Part shown: positions 9,624 to 20,500 of the stretch, piece by piece
Position numbering within the stretch: position 1 is the first letter of the stretch
How the letters are laid out: each line of letters begins with the position of its first letter
Assembly: GCF_000208745.1 (NCBI RefSeq)
Contig: NC_030859.1
Coordinates: 6,382,211 to 6,446,210, forward strand
Source: Theobroma cacao
Taxonomy: Eukaryota > Streptophyta > Magnoliopsida > Malvales > Malvaceae
Reading direction: 5' to 3'
DNA length: 64,000 nt
The notes under the pieces: model-generated
Told to the model about the DNA's origin: nothing
Databases searched by the model: none
The model's input: only the letters and a program-made list of their open reading frames with translations
Position numbers and translations under genes: made by a program

Positions 9624-11795
9624 TTAACAACTTGAGCTATCGGAAAAAATCTCAAAGGCAAACTTTGTTCGAATGCCCTCTATGACGTTTGCCTTTAGTG
9701 TCTGATCCTCCGAGTCGATCAACCACTGCAACGAGGCTATAACCCAATCCCTGTAACTATGCAAATCTTGCTGTATCGAGGTTTTCTCATTTAACCTATA
9801 TTTCATCCGCGTCAAACCTCACTTTTGAGAAAACAAGCTGACAAAGTACCTTGCCCAGTGCCATATAATAGGAAACAATGATGTTAGTGGACTCATCTGC
9901 TTATCACGCGAGTCGAAATTCAGTGCTTCTTCCGACCGTACGATGAGTCCACTAACATTATAGTCCATTTCAGCAAGTTAACGTACACTACCACCTAGTG
10001 GCCATTGAAAAAGCATGGTACGAGAATTGCGTCAACCTCATGCCATGGCAAACCCCACGGAGGTCTCCCACCCCTTGCATACTCAAGCTAATCGTCTGGC
10101 ATTACCACCTCACTCTGCTTGAATGTCTTCTCGGTGGGGGAAGGTTGCATTTTTTTGCTCAGTTGGAGCAAAATAAGCTGTCAATTATGTTATGCACAAT
10201 AGTTAGATGCCATTAAGTAACCCTAAACCCCATACATTTGAATAATTACAACTTAGTAAAATATAATATACTTACATAGAATGTGGTGTCAACGATCAAT
10301 ATTCTTTGCTTGTAGTGTTGTGGATGGTGCTCACGCTCCTGCTTACACAGCACACTGATGCATGCATCAATCTGTTGGGTGTCCATCAACTCTGTTGGCA
10401 TCTTCAATCGTAAAAAAAAATTAAGGCCCTTCTGCCCGTCGATGCCTAGAATGTTAACCTTGTAAATTTAAAATAGAGTTATATTAAATTATCGTATTCC
10501 AGACTATTTAATAAATATCCTAGAATCGTTAACCTTAATATGGTCTACTGTTTTTATTTTACCTGGCTTGGTCATTTTTCAGGAAGGACTCATATCTGTC
10601 CTTCAAATCATCCTTCGTTTTGCACTGGACTAATAGCGGGTTAACATACTATTTCGAAGGTATTTGCTGGCCAAGATCACACGTGCATCTTCGGGCTCAA
10701 GTCGAGGTGGAGCCATAATAGAAGGTCTAATCTCACCATGCGGGGGGGGGGGCTTTGCTGGAGTTGGGATTGGAGCAGGATGCACGGAAGTTGTAGTTCC
10801 ACTACTCTCAGGATGAGGTACCTTTTCGACCTCAGACGGAAGAGGTGGAGCCTTGGGAGAAAGTGTGGGTTGAGAATGCTGGGCTGCCTCTAACAAAGAT
10901 GGGATAGGCACAAGATGATGTTCAATCGAGCTACCGGCAGGTGAGCTTCGATTCTAAATGATCAAAAAAATCAAACACTTTAGAACAGTGTATACATTGT
11001 ACATGTTATAACTCACGCGATGAATAACATAAAACCTCATACCTCAAAAAGGTCAATCAGCCGACTGACAATCCGATCCTCTAGCCCTTGCAGTGAGTGC
11101 TGGATATGCTCATGCAGTGACTGCGTCTGCATCTGCATCGCCCGCTGGATCTCCAACTGCATTGACTGTATCTGTATTTGCATCGCCTGCTGGATCTCTA
11201 ACTACATTGACTGTTGGATCTCCAACTGCATTGACTGCATCTACATATTCATCTGCAATGACTGTAGGTCTTTCTTCCACTGTGTCCGCATCTTTTGTAG
11301 CTCTCCCTTAATGCTCGTAGTCATTTACGGACGCAGTGCCCGATTGCGCAGCTCAGCATAAGGGGCAGCACCCGAAGTAGGAGAAGGGGTAGCAGTAGAA
11401 GTAGGAAGAGCAGCAGCAAGAGTAGCAGCAACAACAATAGCAGCATGATGACTAGCAGGAGATGCAACATGAAAAGCTGTAGGAGGAGAATGAGGTGCCT
11501 TAGCAGCACTTCACTCGGAATAAACCTCTTCGTCTGTGGTGCGTCTCCACTTAACGACTCGTCATACTGGACTTTTCCCTTTACGGTCCATTATTTTCCT
11601 CCTTTTCATGGGGACCGAATTCTGGCCAACCCTCCAACTTCCATAATGGAATGTATTGCTGCCCCTCAAAAATATTGACCTTAATGTCTGCCTAGTATGC
11701 GGTCAACATCTCTTTTATCGTTGGTTCCAATGTCCTCACTACCCACAATTGCACCAAAACATACATTGCTATTAGGTCTAACCCTTGCTACCCTA
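9624..11795 (-). pseudogene. Transposon-type Ulp1 (C48) cysteine protease-like gene, broken
   Basis: Minus-strand multi-exon relic, read right to left. About 11795-11560 is a DUF1985-like piece (VLVQLWVVRTLEPTIKEML, an in-frame stop, then IPLWKLEGWPEFG). 11324-11043 is a Q/M-rich coiled coil starting MTTSIKGELQKMRTQWKKDL, with two stops and a GT donor. 10945-10570 is a proline-rich linker with a frameshift near 10640. 10450-10275 has KMPTELMDTQQIDACISVLC and RILIVDTTFY. 10170-9920 has the protease core PWHEVDAILVPCFFNGH, where TAG (9995-9997) replaces the Trp expected after the catalytic His, then VVVYVNLLKWTIMLVDSS. Such Ulp1-DUF1985 genes are often carried by plant MULEs. The C-terminus (9815-9624) is weak. 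A run of 11 G lies at 10742-10752. Confidence 0.65.
11370..11450. repeat. GCA/GTA-type trinucleotide-rich tract
   Basis: Impure AGC/GTA trinucleotide repeats (AGCAGCAGCAAGAGTAGCAG and similar) between two exon relics of the Ulp1-like pseudogene. Probably replication slippage; no independent gene. Confidence 0.6.
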
Positions 11796-11899
11796 TGATA
11801 ATAAAAATAAAAATTAATAAAATAAAAAAAATATGGTTTCTTTATTTTTCTTGCCCTCTCTCTCCAAACTTACAATATATGGATTTGGTTCCAAATATT

Positions 11900-12434
11900 T
11901 GATCCGTTTGCATCAGATTGGGACATGACGAAGCGGGATTATATTGGGATGAGATATGGAATTCGGACATAAGAAGACGACGCAAATAGGACGCGTGCAG
12001 GATCTGCTGATGGTTTGGTAAGGAACTGTTGTAATTGAGTGGAATTTTGACAGCACCAGCTTTATGATGGGATGCGTGCAGGAGCTGGTGACAGTTTGGC
12101 TAGGAACCGTTGTAATTGATTGGAATTATTACAGCAGTTTTATGCTAAGACATAGTGGGTTGATACTTCCTTTGCTTTAATGATGTCCGAATTTCCTATA
12201 TTATGGTATTGCTTCAATAATCGCTGAGTTTTTTTATTTGGATAGGTCGGTTTGATGGGCCCCAAATGGATTTAATCAGGATATCTTTGGAGCTTGGACA
12301 TCCCCACTTCCAAGTTTTTGTACTTAGGGGTTTTATTTTCTTTTATTGGCTATTTTACATCCATTGTAACAAAAAATTTCAAAGAATTTTCTTTGGCATT
12401 TAACAATAAAATTACGTATTTATAAAAAAAAAAA
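11900..12434 (+). mobile_element. Retroelement 3' end with poly(A) tail (LINE-like)
   Basis: Non-coding sequence ending in AATAAAATTACGTATTTAT followed by a 13-A run at 12422-12434, as left by a polyadenylated retrotransposon. Inside is a ~76-bp diverged tandem pair (about 11991-12066 and 12069-12146) sharing CGTGCAGGA, GTTTGG, GGAAC and GTTGTAATTGA. No ORF. It directly precedes the LINE RT fragment but is probably a separate insertion. Confidence 0.45.
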
Positions 12435-12464
12435 AGAGGAAAGGGGTTGGGGTTTAGTACCTTT

Positions 12465-13400
12465 AGAAATCAAGGACAGGGGACTTCTTATGAAATGGTT
12501 ATAGAGATATGAGAATGAGAAAGAAGGTTTAAGGAGAAAACTTGTTGCAACGAAGAACGATTATGATCCATGTGCCTTGTTATCCAAAGCTATTACGATT
12601 TGTAAATGCTCTAAAATTTTTAAAAAATGTATATAATTTCTCCTTTGTTGCTTACTGATAAGTTTTTTTGGCAAATTAAAACTAATTTGGGAGTGGTTGT
12701 AGGTGACAGATCATCAATCTCAATCTGGAATGATACATGGATGGAAAATTGAACTTTGAAAGCTAAATTTCCAAGACTATATGCATTAGCATAGAATAAA
12801 GAAGGAAGATTGTGTGAGTTTGGACAATGGATAAATGATGGTTAGCAATGGCAAATTGAACTTAGTGCTTGTTTGGTCTGATTTTTTTTTTAACTTATCT
12901 ATCTCTTAAAAGCAAAAGCCAAGCCAAACATAAAATTTTGAAAAGCTCTTAAAAAAAAGTAGTTTTTTTTTAAAAAATAAAATTTTGAAAAAAAGAGCTT
13001 CAGGAAAAGTTTCTATATGAGCTTTTTCTTCTCTTCTTTTAAAAATGCAAGAGAATTTTTATTTTTGTTCTAAAAATATCTTCATTTGTTAAAATAATTA
13101 CAATATTACCCTCTCAAATAAAGAAATACTTTTTACGATAATTTTAACCAAAATTATAACTTATAAAAAAGAACTTATTAAAAAAAATTTACCAAACAAC
13201 TTTAACTTAATTTTAAAAGCTATTTTTTTTATAAGAGCTTCATAATAGTTTTTATGTTAGAAAAAAATCAAGTCAAACAAGCTCTTAGAACGTAGCTTTT
13301 TGGACGAGAATATGAGCAGTGAATATAACTATAGGGCTTTTTGAGGGATTACACCTTGGGTGAAGTTTTTAAGGACGACATTATAATGGAAGGTGACACC
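12465..13400 (+). pseudogene. LINE reverse transcriptase C-terminal fragment, split by a MITE
   Basis: Degenerate translation typical of the region between the RT and zf-RVT of plant L1-type LINEs: LLEIKDRGLLMKWL, EGLRRKLVATKNDYDP, GDRSSISIWNDTW and KEGRLCEFGQWIND. The frame is interrupted at 12866 by a 418-bp element. If that element and one CTTAG copy are ignored, the frame resumes cleanly as QWQIELRT, a TAG, then LFGREYEQ, matching the usual W-x-I-x-L-R-R-x-L-F-x-W-E pattern. Contains several stops; not functional. Confidence 0.7.
12866..13283. mobile_element. MITE, 418 bp, with CTTAG target duplication
   Basis: Terminal inverted repeats GCTTGTTTGG at the left and CAAACAAGC at the right, extending imperfectly through a GATTTTTTT tract. 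It is flanked by CTTAG at 12861-12865 and 13284-13288. Removing it and one CTTAG restores the LINE reading frame, which supports the borders. The interior is AT-rich without an ORF. The TIR resembles hAT-type MITEs, but only 5 bp duplicate rather than 8. Confidence 0.8.
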
Positions 13401-13419
13401 TAGTGGTATGTATTCTTCT

Positions 13420-14830
13420 AACTGCACGTTTGGTTCGCGGCGAAAGGGATGAAGAGCTTTTCTACATGTATAATAAGATATTGAAAAGATACATGTCTCC
13501 ACAAAGGAATGAAAAATATAAATATGCTACGGTATAAATTAAGTGGAGTATAATAGTATAAAGCAAGAATAAAATTGTGGTAGTGCAAGATTGTGGGCAA
13601 TATCTATAATGTCTGAAAAAGACATGATGTCCCAACATCCAAAAAGGAACCCAACGCATTACTGTTGTCACCAAAACGCAGCCATTACAACTCTCGCTAT
13701 TATCACCTTTTAAGATCCTGCATTCATAGTACTTTTTTATCCATGGAATAAACAACAAAAATTAAAAATCACAACACTACCAAAATAAAGTAAACCTTCA
13801 TTCATGGAAAACCAATATATACCAAAGAACCAAAACTGAGTGTTAAAGACAGAAGTGCATGCAACCTTTGGAAAAACTCGGAAAAGAGAAATACCAGAAC
13901 ACAATGAAACACCACCATCAGCAATAGAAAACCTTTGCTGAAACTACAGAAGAAGACATCGTAGAAAAACGAAACATCAGTCAGAGAAAAACCTTCGAGA
14001 ACCATTTAAAACGAAATGCCAAAATAGAAAGAAACGTAGCCATCAACAAAGAAAGAAGAATGACGCTGCGAGGAAACCTGAGTGACTGAGCGTCATTGCT
14101 AAGGAAAACCCAAAAACAAAAATGAACAAAACGAAAGAAACCCCTACACACTTGAATCAGAAGGAAACAATAGGTGGAAACCGTCACTGATACCCCAAAG
14201 GCAGAGGTTGAATCGAGGAGAACATTAAGTGGGAAAGAGAAAAAAAATGCCATAAGCGGCTGTTGTGGAAGAGAAAAGAACAAAGAAAGAAAAACAAAAA
14301 AAGAAAAAAAGGAAAATAAGAGTGAAAACTCAACAATGTTCCTCAGAAATTAAAAAATGACAAACCCACGTGTCGCGTTTTAGATACCCTATGTATGTTA
14401 GATTCATTATACTTAGATTAGATTATATTAGATTAGATGGTCAAACTAGACCCACTCTTTCTTCTCAAGTTATCCTTTTCTTCATTCCTCAATTTTCTTT
14501 TCCTTTTATCTTTTCTTTTAATTTCTTTTTTTTTTTTAGATTTGTAGTGGCATGGTTTCTTTTTTCTATCCTACATATCTTCTATCCATACTCACACGAG
14601 TTTACTAGCCGCCAGCAATGCTCCCACGTTCTGGTCTACTTTGTTAATTTCTTTAATTAATCCCTTTATTTTGGTTAGGTATGAAATGCAACAAAAAGGA
14701 AAAGAAAATAAATATACATTTCATATTTCATTTTCTTATCTACCTAATTGATTTTTTTCATATGTTTATTTCCTTTTGTTTGATTAAAATTTAAAAAAAA
14801 TTGGAAAGTCCAATAAACATGTGCTTTATA
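13420..14830. other. Non-coding, unassigned repeats
   Basis: 13424-13660 may be a small MITE (left GCACGTTTGGTTCGC, right end near AACCCAACGCATTA), but the ends match poorly. 13800-14340 is purine-rich on the plus strand and gives long hydrophobic minus-strand frames that I do not credit as genes. 14397-14435 has short TTAGATTAGAT repeats. 14480-14560 is pyrimidine-rich. Nothing else is recognisable. Confidence 0.4.
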
Positions 14831-15316
14831 TCACATATCCCACATAAGTAAAAGATAAAGTTGATCTTAAATATATAAACATGGGTCTTTCACCATTTAT
14901 CAAACATGCTTTTTGGGTTAGGAACATGAGCTCGTGATTTATAGGCTTGCACAAGGTTGGGTTTAAGTTCTCGCTTGTGACATTTCATATCCAAACAGAC
15001 TCAAATCTTCATTGATATGGAGCCCTCATGAAAAATACAAGAGTCGAGGTAGACCCAAACTAGTGTAAGGGTCACTCTCTTTTACGGGTAAAGAGCTAGT
15101 ACAACAAGGGCATTACACAATTGGGTCGGGTAGAATGTCACAAATCCCACATTAATAAAAGATGGGATGAGTCTTAGATATATAAACATGGGTCTTCCAC
15201 CATCTATCAGGCATGTCTTTTGAGTTAGGAACATGGGCTTGTGATTTATAGGCTTACTCAAAACTCTATCTTCAGAGTTTAAGGCCACACAAGGTTAGGC
15301 TTAAGTTCTGGCTTGT
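14831..15316. repeat. LTR-like direct repeat pair next to assembly gap
   Basis: 14831-14985 and 15137-15316 share TATATAAACATGGGTCTT, TTAGGAACATG and GTGATTTATAGGCTT, and a CACAAGGTT-GG-TTAAGTTC stretch. The shape (CCCACAT, a TATATAA box, then a transcribed part) resembles the promoter part of a plant LTR. The second copy runs into the N gap. Confidence 0.6.
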
Positions 15317-15416
15317 NNNNNNNNNNNNNNNNNNNNNNNNNNNNNNNNNNNNNNNNNNNNNNNNNNNNNNNNNNNNNNNNNNNNNNNNNNNNNNNNNNNN
15401 NNNNNNNNNNNNNNNN
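15317..15416. other. Assembly gap, 100 N
   Basis: Exactly 100 N, a conventional placeholder, so the true distance is unknown. It falls at the edge of a repeated sequence, which probably caused the break. A single N also occurs at about 34112. Confidence 0.98.
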
Positions 15417-16120
15417 GGAGAGAATTATATCGCATCGTAATCTTAAACTTAATGTAAAAATCACTTAAAAAAGATATCATTATAGTCAATAAGTAAAAGT
15501 TAATTACTTCAAAACTTTTGATTATCTAAATATTACTGAAGTTGCACAATTTTGTTAAATATTATTCAAGATAAAATTAATGAAAAAATCAAAGAAATCA
15601 ACAAAACATATAGTGATAAACTTGAACCTTGAACCTAAGGGTTACAAAACATCCTTCTAACTATTAAAACAAAGCCAAGCAAAGTTTCATCGTAGATAAC
15701 TGTCATTTTGTATTTGAATATTTGACTATTTGCTAAAAAAAAAAGAAAGAAAGTTTAAATCCCTCTTCTTCTTTATTTAAAAAAAATAAAAGGGAAAACA
15801 AAACTTTGCAACTTTTGGCAATCGGTTTATTTTTAGGCCTTTTTCTTTTATCTGGCCAAAAAAAAAAAAGGATTTTAAAGAGCACTTGATAAGCTTCTGC
15901 TTTTTCAAATTGCACAATGATTTTTTTTAATTTTTAATTAAGAAATCCAGGTTTTTTTTTTGAAAAGAGAATCTAGGTTTTTAGTTGATAATGTATTTTT
16001 TTCAATTCATATTAATGTGTAAAATGTTTTAAGATTTTAATTATTCAGAAATTATTATATGCTACATTAAATCTAACGGTTCAGAGTCTATAAACGAACA
16101 GAAGTAAAAAAATATCTCAA
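15417..16120. other. AT-rich intergenic DNA
   Basis: Contains A-runs and T-runs (for example 15736-15748 and 15857-15869) and no recognisable gene or repeat end. Confidence 0.5.
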
Positions 16121-16121
16121 C

Positions 16122-16175
16122 ACACCCAGTCGCCTGATTAGAAGTCAGACGCCTTGTCCATTAGGCCATGAGCGC
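16122..16175 (-). pseudogene. Truncated tRNA-Arg(UCU)
   Basis: The minus strand reads GCGCTCATGGCCTAATGGAC, then AAGGCGTCTGA, the anticodon loop CTTCTAA (anticodon TCT) and TCAGG. The acceptor 5' strand, D arm with A box and anticodon stem-loop of plant tRNA-Arg(UCU) are all present. The T arm with its B box (GGTTCGANTCC) and the 3' acceptor strand are missing; the sequence changes to AT-rich DNA after about 16122. The missing B box argues against an active gene. Confidence 0.75.
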
Positions 16176-17501
16176 TTCAACACAAGACATAAATCTGATA
16201 AAGAAAGATATTCTGAATCTATTGCTACAAAATACCTGAAAATGAGTAAGGTCTTGAACGAATACTCAAGTTGTTGGACTTCAAATTAACCTGTTAATTT
16301 CCCACCTTTTCGCCTAGTTTGAGTTCATTTTACCTTGTTCATTTGTCACTAGAACCAGTGGGCAAATTAGGACATTTCAAAGCAAGGAAAGTTATTTTGT
16401 AGTTTTAATCATTTTGAATTCCAATCATTCAAGTTCTATATTCAAATTATTCGATTTTAAATCATTTAAATTCGATCAATTCAGATTAAATCATTTAAAT
16501 GTGGATCATTTTGAATTCAAATTATTATTTATAATCACATTTAGATCAAATTACTAAATGAATTATTCAAATTGAATTGGATTTTATCAACCGTAGTTAA
16601 GTTATTTACAATTACACTTTTATCAATTTGTAATATAAGTTATTTATGATTACACTTTTGTCAACTTGTGACATACGGCGCACCGCATACTTCCAATTTT
16701 TATTTTTGATATCATAAGAATTAAAAATCATTTACTAATATGAAATTATTTTATTTTTATATATAAAGTTACTAAGAATTTGTTTTCAATAAAAAAATAT
16801 TTATGATTGATATTTAAATTTAATTATCATTACATTGATTATTGTTAACGAGTCATTATGATTTTTATATGAATTACGAGATTAAGCATAACTCTAGAAA
16901 TTAGAAGTGGTGTTAATTAATTTTTCGAATACTAAAAATTTTATAGACAAATAAAAAATTTTTAAAATATTTTTAAAAAAGAAAAAATATTTGTTTTTAT
17001 TATTTGTAAAAATATAATAGTAAGCAATAGAGATTCTAAAAGATACTTTAGAGTTATTAAATATTAATAAACTAATAATTTGTATTACATTTATTTATTT
17101 TGATTCAATTAATTTTTAAAAAAATTGAAGAATACTTAATTTGGGTTTGAGATAAAAAAAATAGGTTCAAGTAAAAAGTAAACTAAACATCAAGTTCCTT
17201 TCATAACCGATAAGCAGCAGCCCCGTAACTAGTACTTGAGACTTTTTAACCTTAAAAACCTCATAACCTCATGTTCAAAGTTATAAAAGAGTAGGTGAGA
17301 CTTACACAACTGAGAATGGCACACTCATTGTGTTTGCTGACTGAGCATCTTCATGATAGCTACCTCATATATGATTTATAGAAGGCAAGTCAGTATGTCA
17401 AGCATACTGTTTTATGCTATACATGTCTTTTTATGCTTTCCTTGGATCATGGACTTGCTAAACTGTAAAACTTCTGATGAACATCAGATGCAAAATTGAT
17501 A
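16176..17501. other. AT-rich downstream flank of pyruvate kinase gene
   Basis: Holds repeated ATCATTNAAATTC-like words at 16430-16560 and otherwise AT-rich sequence. The 3' UTR of the minus-strand pyruvate kinase gene should occupy roughly 17501 down to 17200; no clear poly(A) signal was picked. Confidence 0.5.
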
Positions 17502-20500
17502 CTAATCTTCAAGTTCAAGGATCTTCACCACTGATGCATCACCAAGCTTCTGGCAAACAACGACTCGGTCATGTGGCTTTATAACACCTGAAGCTTTTCC
17601 GTGATCTAGAGCAACCTTTAAAACCGATTCATTTGTGGAATTTTTCGACTCCGCCTGCAAAACCAAGTATGTACACATTTGTTCTTCTAACTACTAAGAA
17701 GGTAATAAGAGCTTTATGAGATTAACATGAATACTATTGCTATATTATATTATTCCAGTGAGCAGCATTTGAAACAAATGGAACCCAATCAATTATATCC
17801 CTAAAAGTGAAATACACTTAATTGTTTTACCCTTTTGTAAAAAATAAAGAAGCAAGCATGACTCAAACTGGCATCTTCCCAAAGAAAAAAAAAGATTTCA
17901 GACCAGTCAACATAAGGCAGGAGAGAGGTTATGGAAGAAAGGAGGGGGATGGAGGGTTGAAAGGATCATGGAGGACTATACCCAAAGTCTCAAGAGATGT
18001 CTTGAAGAAAGAAATACAGCTTTTCTTCATGTGATTTCTCATTCTAAACACTTGAAAAAAGTTATGCTTCAACAGTGGAAATCTCAAGCAGTGCAAATGC
18101 AGCAGCATTCTTAGTGTAAAGAAACAATTAATTTCTGGCACCAATGTGTTCTGAATGCCTCCTACGGCACGCCTACCAGAGTTGTGAACACTGAACAGAC
18201 TGATGGGTCAAAGATTAATTTTCACAGAAAGTGAGTTCTCAGTATTAAATAGATTCTGAGCAATATCAATACTACTTAAAAGGAATGGTTAATTATGAAT
18301 GACGGACAACGCAAGCATCAGAATATCACAGCCAGGAGGACCAAATTCAGAAACTTGTAAACACAGGCTAGTTGATGGTGTTCTATGTAACTAATAAGAT
18401 CATCATTACTATTTCCGTCCTTAGCAGAAAATCTACGAAGCATAAAATGAATCTTACTGGATGTCGAGGGTCTGCCAGCATGGGGAAAAGGCCTCTGACA
18501 ATGAGGGATTGCCTTGCCTGCCACAAGCATCCAAGAAAAGAAATAGTCATAAAAAAGTTTTGATTTCAAGTTTTCAACTAATAACCAGCTATTTAGAGTA
18601 AGGATTACTATAACACATATTCAAGATAAAATAAACAGTTCATCAGTGGAGGAAGAAGGCTGAACACATAAGCAGATAGAGTGTTGCATATTATGAACAA
18701 ATAAACCAAATTGCTTCAAAGAAAATATGCAATTTATACTATTGGTATTTTGGTTTATTTCTTTTCTTTGGAACAATCATTATATACAGATATGTCAAAT
18801 ATTAGAAGGTAATTTTGCAAATAGCTTGAAGAGTGTTGCTTCATTTATTTGAATTATCATAAAAGCATTCAACAGAGCAGCATGGCAACAAGTCTCTGGA
18901 AGAGCGGAGAGAAGAAATTTTCTTTGAACTCCTCTGCACCTAGTTAGGTAATTCAAATATCTCATATAACCTGGTGAAACAAACTCATTCACATGGGAGC
19001 CCTGATTAAAGCATACCTCAAAAGCACCAGAGAAAGTCCACCGCAGTTGATTTGTCTTTAGCCGAGGGATAACAACAGAAATCACAGGCATGGTTGGCCT
19101 GTACTTTGCAATCAGCCTGCAATAATACAGAAGCTTTTAAACTTATAGTTAATCTAACAATGAATCAGCAAAAATATAAGTTTAAACATTGACGGATATA
19201 CATGGTTGAAATTCCAGCCACAAGCATTCACATCCATTATAGAGAATAACAGCACATGCACACATACATACTCACAAACAAATGCAGAGACAAAATAGTA
19301 AACAAAAACCTGGCAGCTCTTCCAGATGAAGTGAAGCAAATAATTGCAGAGGCTTTCACTTTGATGGCCGCACGCACCTGCAGTATATTAAATTCAATTA
19401 TGCTCCTGAGGAAACTTGGGAATTTAACTTCCAAACACACTTTAGTTAGAAAACCAATTTCACAAGGCAGTAATGTGTAAAATGGCAAATGATCAGAAAG
19501 ACACAAATGGAAACAGTTTAAAGGAGGAAATATCAAACATCATTACCGCTGAGGACGCAATGGATTCCAGATGAGTCATTGGTTCCCCAACATATTTGAC
19601 AGTTTTCTTGAAATACAAATCTTGATTAAATACTTTTTCTGCCTGCAGAAAGCAATTTAATTAAATAAGAATGCCAAGCTGGCAACATGGTGGAATAATG
19701 TACTAAAAATTCACAGTAAGAAACATGGAAGTAATAATTTTGCTTTGTAACATTTATAATAAAGAATTTGCATTATCACTACCACTCAAAGAAGTTTCTA
19801 TAAAGCATTGATTCTTTTCCCATCTTTCCATTTAATAGCTTGAGCAGTTGAGAACTTGCAGGGGCAATGTTAAGAACAAAGGTCAGTAATGAGCTGATAG
19901 AAGGGTGAATTCAAACCATTGTACTCTTACATAGACCTGTAAAAATGGGCCTTGTCCATTGGGCTGGCCCATATTTTATTAAAATGGGGTGAGTTGGGTC
20001 ATAAATATTTAGGCTCATATTAAAACCGACCCTAAATGGGCTAGCCCGTTTGATTAAGGGCCTGACCCAAGTTGGTGCGGGCCAGCCCTGTGGGCCAAAA
20101 GAAAAAAAATTAAATTTAAACCTAACTTAACTGCCTAAGGCTAAGTGGTGGGCTGGTGGGCGGTGGCTAAGTCCTAAGTCCCTAAGGTAGTAAGGTCACC
20201 TTACTGTGTAAGGAGCAGCCAACTAGCCAAGGGCCCAACTGCCCAAGGAGTCAAGGACCCTAAGTCCCTAACTGGCTAACTTAGCCAAGCTAAGTGCTGC
20301 TAACCCCTTCTGAGTTCATGGTTTGTCGGTTTCACCCTAACTCCCTAAGCAGTTGCTTTCTCAGTTCTTAGTTTCTCACTCTCAATTCTCGGCTTCTTGC
20401 CTTCTCGGTTTCACTTCTCACTCGATCACTCCCCATCCGGCCATCGGCATCTACGCATCACACCTTCCTTTTCTCCAGAGCTCCAATCGCACCTTCTAAC

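Noticed and set aside
13424..13660. Small MITE beginning GCACGTTTGGTTCGC
   Set aside because: The proposed right end aligns only with gaps, and no target duplication could be fixed.
13802..14283. Minus-strand hydrophobic ORFs of 67 and 100 codons
   Set aside because: Low-complexity composition effect in purine-rich DNA. No recognisable domain, overlapping in different frames.
16122..16175. Functional tRNA-Arg gene
   Set aside because: The T arm, B box and 3' acceptor strand are missing.
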